DNA of 64,000 nt from an uncultured Lachnospiraceae bacterium (GTDB taxonomy: Bacteria > Bacillota > Clostridia > Lachnospirales > Lachnospiraceae), in assembly GCA_945868305.1 (NCBI GenBank), contig CAMBKU010000001.1, positions 46,848 to 110,847 of the forward strand. The letters run 5' to 3'. This document shows positions 59,100 through 64,000 of the stretch, in pieces. A program made the translations under genes and the position numbers. The notes beneath the pieces were generated by a model. It did no database searches, was not told the origin of the DNA, and saw only the letters and a program-made list of their open reading frames with translations. Position 1 is the first letter of the stretch, and every line of letters starts with the position of its first letter.

Positions 59100-59809
59100 A
59101 AATATTGGGAATTGACAGCTCAGGGCTTGTGGCAAGCGTAGCGGTCGTAGAAGATGACAGCCTGCGGGGAGAATTTACAATGAATTATAAAAAAACGCAC
59201 TCGCAGACACTGCTTCCGATGCTGGATACGCTGGCAGACATGATAGAATTGGATTTAAATACCATAGATGCCATTGCGGTTTCCGGCGGTCCCGGTTCTT
59301 TTACCGGACTCCGCATCGGCTCAGCTACGGCAAAAGGACTTGGACTTGCTTTAAAAAAGCCATTGATTCATATACCGACGGTGGATGCACTCGCGTACAA
59401 TCTCTGCGGGCATCGTGATTTGGTCTGCCCATTAATGGATGCAAGGAGGAATCAGACCTATACCGGATTGTATGAATTTGACGGAAATAATATGCATACT
59501 CTGCTTGCGCAGTGTGCGGTTGGAATTGATGAAATTGTAGAAAAAATTAACAAAATAAATCGACCGGTGGTGTTTTTGGGCGATGGTGTTCCGGTATTTG
59601 GGGCATATCTTGCAGAAAATTGTAAGGTGCCTTATACCTTTGCTCCGGCACACACGAATAAGCAGCGTGCGGCAGCGGTGGCAGCATTGGGTGAACTTTA
59701 TTATAAAGAGGGAAAGACCGAAACAGCAGCCGAGCATAAGCCGGATTACCTGCGTTTGTCCCAGGCGGAGAGGGAACGATTGGAAAGAGAGAAAAAGGCA
59801 CCGTGTTAG
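59096..59809 (+). CDS. tsaB: tRNA threonylcarbamoyladenosine biosynthesis protein TsaB
   Basis: This 237-residue protein of the ASKHA fold is the dimerisation partner of TsaD. It has ILGIDSSGLVASVAVVED at the start, HSQTLLPMLDTL, and VSGGPGSFTGLRIGSATAKGLGLAL. The overlaps with tsaE and rimI show one operon. Confidence 0.96.
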   Translation: MKILGIDSSGLVASVAVVEDDSLRGEFTMNYKKTHSQTLLPMLDTLADMIELDLNTIDAIAVSGGPGSFTGLRIGSATAKGLGLALKKPLIHIPTVDALAYNLCGHRDLVCPLMDARRNQTYTGLYEFDGNNMHTLLAQCAVGIDEIVEKINKINRPVVFLGDGVPVFGAYLAENCKVPYTFAPAHTNKQRAAAVAALGELYYKEGKTETAAEHKPDYLRLSQAERERLEREKKAPC

Positions 59810-60246
59810 TGATTGACAAAATGCAGGAAGAAGACCTGGATGCAGTAGCGGCTATCGAAGCACAGGTGTTTTCCATGCCCTGGAGCAAAAAAGGTTTTGC
59901 CGATACACTTTCCATGAGAAATGTGATTTTCCTGACAGCAAAAGAGGACGGAGTGGTAAAAGGGTACTGTGGCATTTATTTGGCGGCAGATGAAGGCGAG
60001 ATTACCAATGTTGCGGTTGCGCCAGCATTTCGCCGGCAACAGGTTGCGAGCCATCTTCTGGAGAAACTGCTAAAAATGGCGAAGCAGGAGGGAACGAGAC
60101 GTTTTATACTGGAAGTGCGTTGCTCCAATGAGCCGGCAATTCATCTGTATGAAAAATACGGATTTCTGGTGCAGGGCATACGAAAGGGATTTTATGAACA
60201 GCCCAAAGAAGATGCGTATGTCATGCTTCTTTCAAAAGACCAGTGA
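59803..60246 (+). CDS. rimI: Ribosomal protein S18-alanine N-acetyltransferase RimI
   Basis: This 147-residue GNAT-family enzyme shows the acetyl-CoA binding segment NVAVAPAFRRQQVASHLLEKLL and FILEVRCSNEPAIHLYEKYGF. It overlaps the end of tsaB and starts at GTG 59803. Placement between tsaB and tsaD is the rule in Firmicutes; it acetylates the N-terminus of S18 in classical cases. Confidence 0.94.
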   Translation: MLVIDKMQEEDLDAVAAIEAQVFSMPWSKKGFADTLSMRNVIFLTAKEDGVVKGYCGIYLAADEGEITNVAVAPAFRRQQVASHLLEKLLKMAKQEGTRRFILEVRCSNEPAIHLYEKYGFLVQGIRKGFYEQPKEDAYVMLLSKDQ

Positions 60247-60310
60247 TTCCCATTGCAGACCGGCCTCCATTACTTTTATAATTTAAGAAAAAGGAAACAG
60301 GAGGATTTTC

Positions 60311-60535
60311 ATGCGACAGGGAAAGAATATCATATGCAACCGATGTGGAAAGAGATTTGCTGCAGATGGCAGCAAGAGCGGACAGGAAGCAATACACGTA
60401 GAAAAAGAGTGGGGATATTTCTCATCAAGGGATGGCATTCGTCAGATGTTTGATTTGTGTGAGAACTGTTATGACGAATGGATTTCCTCCTTTCGGTTTT
60501 TGCCGGAAAATCAGGAGGAGACGGAATTCCTGTAA
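60311..60535 (+). CDS. Small zinc-ribbon-like protein (74 aa)
   Basis: This 74-residue protein has a strong ribosome site (AGGAGGATTTTC). Two CxxC pairs, CNRCGK near 9-14 and CENCYDEW near 50, look like a zinc ribbon. Between them lies HVEKEWGYFSSRDG, then aromatic-rich FRFLP. No known family was recognised. It lies inside the t6A operon, between rimI and rnz. Confidence 0.75.
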   Translation: MRQGKNIICNRCGKRFAADGSKSGQEAIHVEKEWGYFSSRDGIRQMFDLCENCYDEWISSFRFLPENQEETEFL

Positions 60536-60558
60536 AAAATAGAAATAGAGGAAAAAAT

Positions 60559-61470
60559 ATGTTAGATGTTTGTTTGTTGGGAACCGGAGGCATGATGCCT
60601 CTGCCGAACCGCTGGCTGACCTCTCTTATGACAAGATATAACGGAAGCAGTCTGATGATTGACTGTGGAGAGGGGACTCAGATTGCAGTCAGGGAAAAGG
60701 GCTGGAGTTTTAAGCCAGTAGATATCATTTGCTTTACGCATTACCATGCAGATCATATCAGCGGATTGCCGGGGATTTTACTTACAATGGGAAATGCAGA
60801 GCGTACCGAGCCACTTACCTTGATTGGACCCAAAGGACTGGAGCGGGTGGTCAGTGCGCTTCGAATGATAGCGCCGGAACTCCCTTTTGAAATTCGTTGT
60901 ATAGAACTTACAGAACCGAAGCAGACTCTGGAGCTTCATGGGTATGCGATACACGCTTTTCGTGTGAATCACAATATTACCTGTTATGGCTATACCATTG
61001 AGATAAAGCGTACAGGCCGTTTTAGTGTGGAGGCAGCAAATGAAAAAAAGATTCCGCAGAAATATTGGAACAGGCTGCAGAAAGGCGAGACCATGGAAGA
61101 AGACGGCAGAGTATATACCCCGGACATGGTGCTTGGCCCACCGAGGAAGGGAATTAAAGTAACTTATTGTACCGATACAAGACCAACGGCATCCATCGTG
61201 GAACATGCAAAGAAATCCGACCTGTTTATCTGTGAGGGAATGTATGCAGAAAAAGAAAAACTCGCAAAAGCAAAACAATACAAGCACATGACGTTTTATG
61301 AGGCGGCAAAGCTTGCCAAAGATGCGGAAGTGAAAGAAATGTGGCTGACACATTACAGTCCGTCACTGGTTCGGCCGGAGGACTACAAAAAGGAAGTGCA
61401 GAAAATATTTGCGAATACGGTCCTTGGAAAAGATGGAAAGACGGTGGAACTCGATTTTGAGGAGGAATGA
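60559..61470 (+). CDS. rnz: Ribonuclease Z
   Basis: This 303-residue metallo-beta-lactamase-fold enzyme cuts the 3' trailer of tRNA precursors. The zinc motif is THYHADHISG, followed by the GPKGLE segment, and later the DTRPTASIVEHAKKSDLFICEGMY and WLTHYSPS metal sites. Since the tRNA-Gln and tRNA-Ser seen here lack (or, for Ser, do not show) CCA, such an enzyme is needed before CCA addition. The start at 60559 follows AGAGGA; upstream sequence in frame has no site. Confidence 0.95.
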   Translation: MLDVCLLGTGGMMPLPNRWLTSLMTRYNGSSLMIDCGEGTQIAVREKGWSFKPVDIICFTHYHADHISGLPGILLTMGNAERTEPLTLIGPKGLERVVSALRMIAPELPFEIRCIELTEPKQTLELHGYAIHAFRVNHNITCYGYTIEIKRTGRFSVEAANEKKIPQKYWNRLQKGETMEEDGRVYTPDMVLGPPRKGIKVTYCTDTRPTASIVEHAKKSDLFICEGMYAEKEKLAKAKQYKHMTFYEAAKLAKDAEVKEMWLTHYSPSLVRPEDYKKEVQKIFANTVLGKDGKTVELDFEEE

Positions 61471-61472
61471 GT

Positions 61473-62060
61473 ATGAAGAAACATATACGTGGCGTTATAG
61501 CTGGCATTATCTGTGTGTTATTGGTAGTGGGTTATTACTATTACCTGTCTCATCGTGATACAAAAACAGTGGCAGATACAACAGAACTTACGGCGATTAC
61601 CAAAATCACGACAAAAAATCTGGACACTTCCTATCCGAAAACCCCCAGAGAAGTGATAAAGTTGTATAATGATATTTTAAAATGCTATTATAACGAAGAC
61701 TGTACCGATGCAGAAATTGAGGCTCTGGGAGCGCAGGCGAGAAAGCTGTTGGATGAAGAACTGCTGGAAAACAATCCGGAAGATCAGTATTATGCATCCT
61801 TGAAAGCAGATATTTTGGTATATAAGGCAGATAAGCGGACAATCAGCCGTACTGATGTCTGTGACAGCGACGAAATCACATATAAGACGGTAAAAGGTTC
61901 GGAGTGTGCCTATGTGACAGCTTCTTACTTTATGAAGGAGGGGAATAAATTCGTAAAGTCCTACCAGCAGTATGCGCTGCGGAAGGATGCATCCGGCAAC
62001 TGGAAAATTGTTGCTTACGAACAGACGAACGGAAATGGAGATAGCGCAGGGAATGAATAA
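61473..62060 (+). CDS. Membrane-anchored DUF6715-like protein
   Basis: This 195-residue protein starts at 61473, 7 bases from AGGAGG; ATG 61467 is 1 base from it. It has one N-terminal transmembrane helix (about 7-25) and an extracellular alpha/beta domain: [47 protein letters not shown] and [36 protein letters not shown]. It resembles DUF6715 proteins of Lachnospiraceae; function is unknown. The stop overlaps tsaD. Confidence 0.78.
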   Translation: MKKHIRGVIAGIICVLLVVGYYYYLSHRDTKTVADTTELTAITKITTKNLDTSYPKTPREVIKLYNDILKCYYNEDCTDAEIEALGAQARKLLDEELLENNPEDQYYASLKADILVYKADKRTISRTDVCDSDEITYKTVKGSECAYVTASYFMKEGNKFVKSYQQYALRKDASGNWKIVAYEQTNGNGDSAGNE

Positions 62061-63081
62061 AGAAAAGGATATCGTGGTGCTGGGGATTGAAAGCTCCTGT
62101 GATGAGACGGCAGCGGCGGTGGTAGTGAATGGAAGAGATGTTCGCTCCAATGTGATTTCATCCCAGATTGCTTTGCATACCCTGTATGGGGGCGTAGTAC
62201 CGGAAATTGCGTCAAGAAAACATATTGAAAAAATAAATCAGGTTATTGAGGAAGCGTTAACAGAGGCGGGAATGACATTGGATGATATGGATGCCATTGC
62301 CGTGACCTATGGTCCGGGCCTGGTGGGTGCGCTGCTGGTGGGTGTTGCAGAGGCGAAAGCGATAAGCTATGCAAAAAACATTCCACTGGTGGGTGTGCAT
62401 CATATTGAAGGCCATATCAGTGCCAATTATATTGAAAATAAAGACCTGGAACCACCGTTTTTGTGTCTGGTTGTTTCGGGTGGACATACGCATCTTGTAA
62501 AAGTGCAGGATTATGGAAAATACGAAATATTGGGACGTACCAGAGATGATGCAGCAGGGGAAGCCTTTGATAAAGTGGCGCGAGCCATCGGACTCGGTTA
62601 TCCGGGAGGACCAAAGATTGAGAAAATATCCCATGAGGGGAATCCGCATGCAGTGGAGTTTCCAAGGGCAAAAATTGCAGATGATCCCTATGATTTCAGC
62701 TTCAGCGGGCTAAAATCAGCGGTTTTAAATTATTTGAATGGCTGTAAAATGAAAAACATAGAGATTGTACCGGCAGATGTGGCAGCATCTTTTCAGCAGG
62801 CGGTGACAGACACCCTGATTGAGCATGCAGTGCGTGCCATTGATGAATTCAAGATGGATAAATTTGCCATTGCGGGTGGTGTGGCATCCAATGCGACGCT
62901 ACGGGAAGGCATGCGCAAGGCGTGTGAAGAAAGAGGAGTGGCATTCTATCATCCATCTCCAATTTTTTGCACAGACAATGCTGCTATGATAGGAGTGGCA
63001 GGCTACTATGAATATCTTGCAGGAACCAGATCGGGACTTGATTTAAATGCAGTTCCGAATCTAAAACTGGGTGAACGTTAA
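62053..63081 (+). CDS. tsaD: tRNA N6-adenosine threonylcarbamoyltransferase TsaD
   Basis: This 342-residue catalytic subunit moves the threonylcarbamoyl group onto A37 of tRNA. It has [15 protein letters not shown], the metal-binding [13 protein letters not shown] motif, [13 protein letters not shown], and the nucleotide segment [17 protein letters not shown]. The start at 62053 overlaps the upstream stop by 8 bases; ATG 62035 is a possible longer start. With tsaE and tsaB above, the full bacterial t6A set except TsaC/YwlC is here. Confidence 0.97.
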   Translation: MNKEKDIVVLGIESSCDETAAAVVVNGRDVRSNVISSQIALHTLYGGVVPEIASRKHIEKINQVIEEALTEAGMTLDDMDAIAVTYGPGLVGALLVGVAEAKAISYAKNIPLVGVHHIEGHISANYIENKDLEPPFLCLVVSGGHTHLVKVQDYGKYEILGRTRDDAAGEAFDKVARAIGLGYPGGPKIEKISHEGNPHAVEFPRAKIADDPYDFSFSGLKSAVLNYLNGCKMKNIEIVPADVAASFQQAVTDTLIEHAVRAIDEFKMDKFAIAGGVASNATLREGMRKACEERGVAFYHPSPIFCTDNAAMIGVAGYYEYLAGTRSGLDLNAVPNLKLGER

Positions 63082-63779
63082 TGAAAAAAGAAAAGATTGC
63101 TGCTATTATCCTTGCTGCAGGAAGCGGGAAAAGGATGCGGAGCAACACGGCAAAACAGTATATGTTGTTGGCGGGGAAGCCGCTTATTTACTATGCGCTT
63201 GCTGCATTCGAACAAAGTCCGGTGGATGAAGTGATACTTGTTACCGGAGAAAATGAGATTACCTATTGTAGAGAGGAAATTGTAGAAAAGAATAGCTTTC
63301 ATAAGGTGACTCAGATAACGGCAGGCGGAAAAGAACGCTATCATTCGGTATATGAGGGGTTAAAAGCCGTAGAGAGTGCAGACTATGTACTGATACATGA
63401 CGGGGCAAGACCTTTTGTGACACAGGATATGATTTGTCGTACCATTGATACCGTGAAAAAAGAAAAGGCATGTGTAGTAGGAATGCCTGTGAAAGACACA
63501 ATAAAAATTGCCACAGAGGATCTTTATGCTGCGGTAACACCGAACCGGAAAGATGTTTGGATGATACAGACTCCCCAGGCGTTTTCTTATGATTTGATTT
63601 TAAGAGCCTATGAAAAGATTATTACGTCGGGGGATGCATCTGTAACAGATGACGCTATGGTACTGGAAAGAGCAGAGAATATGGCGGTGAAATTGGTGGA
63701 AGGCAGCTATCAGAATATCAAAATTACGACACCGGAAGATATGAAAATTGCAGAGTTGTTTTTAAAAGAAGAATTTTAA
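63081..63779 (+). CDS. ispD: 2-C-methyl-D-erythritol 4-phosphate cytidylyltransferase
   Basis: This 232-residue enzyme of the MEP isoprenoid pathway couples MEP to CTP. It has the nucleotide loop ILAAGSGKRMRSNTAKQYMLL, HDGARPF (metal site), and TPQAFSYDLI. It overlaps tsaD by 1 base, so it is the last gene of the operon. No other MEP gene is in the window. Confidence 0.96.
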   Translation: MKKEKIAAIILAAGSGKRMRSNTAKQYMLLAGKPLIYYALAAFEQSPVDEVILVTGENEITYCREEIVEKNSFHKVTQITAGGKERYHSVYEGLKAVESADYVLIHDGARPFVTQDMICRTIDTVKKEKACVVGMPVKDTIKIATEDLYAAVTPNRKDVWMIQTPQAFSYDLILRAYEKIITSGDASVTDDAMVLERAENMAVKLVEGSYQNIKITTPEDMKIAELFLKEEF

Positions 63780-63809
63780 ACTATTTTTGAAAAAAATGAA
63801 AAAAGCATA

Positions 63810-63838
63810 TTGACAGCAGGACGCAGAGATGGTAGAAT
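63810..63838 (+). promoter_or_regulatory. tRNA-Ser promoter
   Basis: TTGACA (63810-63815), 17 bases, TAGAAT (63833-63838). About 100 bases of transcribed leader precede the tRNA; I see no clear structure or motif in it. Confidence 0.85.
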
Positions 63839-63946
63839 CATTCTTGCGCTGATTTGAGAAGCGGTGATGAGATTGTTGGAAACATGAACATTCGAGAAGC
63901 ATCGTGACAGCTGAAAAACATGGTTTTATATATTATGAACCTTGCT

Positions 63947-64000
63947 GGAGAGATATCGAAGTGGTCATAACGAGGCGGTCTTGAAAACCGTTTGTCCGCA
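63947..64000 (+). tRNA. tRNA-Ser (UGA anticodon), cut by window end
   Basis: The sequence begins GGAGAGA (acceptor), then TATCGAAGTGGTCATAACGA as D arm, then the anticodon arm GCGGT-CTTGAAA-ACCGT with anticodon TGA at 63982-63984, which reads UCA. A longer variable arm would follow, as in serine tRNAs. The 3' part lies outside the window. Confidence 0.9.

Noticed and set aside
63839..63946. T-box or other riboswitch before tRNA-Ser
   Set aside because: No T-box core, specifier arm or terminator was found; it looks like a tRNA leader removed by processing.

Overview
The window reads as chromosomal DNA of an anaerobic, spore-forming Firmicute of class Clostridia, most likely family Lachnospiraceae. 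The pointers are moderate GC, strong AGGAGG ribosome sites, a SipL-type spore morphogenesis protein downstream of veg, an [FeFe]-hydrogenase maturase (HydG), a two-subunit iron-sulfur serine dehydratase, ECF-type vitamin uptake, and TTGACA/TATAAT promoters with tidy intrinsic terminators. The genus is not decided by the sequence. I saw no transposase, integrase, phage gene, CRISPR array or rRNA.

Layout. 1-5000: end of mfd, a PrsA-like lipoprotein foldase, a shikimate-kinase-like protein with an altered substrate site, and a LysM/G5/M23 cell-wall peptidase. 5000-9100: murA, an HD-GYP phosphodiesterase on the opposite strand, and a SAM-I riboswitch with terminator in front of metK. 9200-20600: a two-component system, hydG, an SDR reductase, a chemotaxis receptor, hpf, an XRE/TPR regulator, then ddl-murF and a convergent plsC-like gene. 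20700-26400: a lipoprotein, veg, sipL, a CD225-like membrane protein with a prion-like N-terminus, an NlpC/P60 hydrolase and a hypoxanthine-DNA glycosylase. 26500-33900: yqeY, a foldase paralogue, map, an attenuator-controlled MFS-LytTR-DUF3021 operon, an ABC-2 transporter and a PdaA-like deacetylase. 33900-42700: an ECF sigma factor with a carboxymuconolactone-decarboxylase-like partner, the serine dehydratase operon, then small proteins, an SseB-domain protein, a cytoplasmic GH9 enzyme and a CgeB-like glycosyltransferase. 42700-50000: PBP1A, YigZ, tRNA-Gln, an acyl-ACP thioesterase, CvfB, RidA, and an HxlR-nitroreductase pair. 50100-58700: tex, then a two-component system followed by a VTC polyphosphate polymerase, DUF4956 and CotH kinase module, a RibU-like S component and a YcxB-like protein. 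58700-64000: the t6A cluster tsaE-tsaB-rimI-(zinc ribbon)-rnz-(unknown)-tsaD, then ispD and the start of tRNA-Ser.

Most of the window is housekeeping: peptidoglycan synthesis and remodelling (murA, ddl, murF, PBP1A, M23, NlpC/P60, PdaA), translation support (tsaBDE, rimI, hpf, map, YbaK, tRNAs) and redox metabolism. The parts most worth a second look are: (i) the leader peptide with terminator/antiterminator in front of the MFS-LytTR-DUF3021 operon; (ii) the two-component/VTC/DUF4956/CotH module; (iii) the sipL start codon, which lies in the U-tract of the veg terminator with its ribosome site inside the stem; (iv) the ECF sigma factor with a cysteine-bearing C-terminal tail and a CMD-like partner; and (v) the Q/N/Y-rich CD225-like protein. 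All family assignments come from reading motifs; no database search was run.
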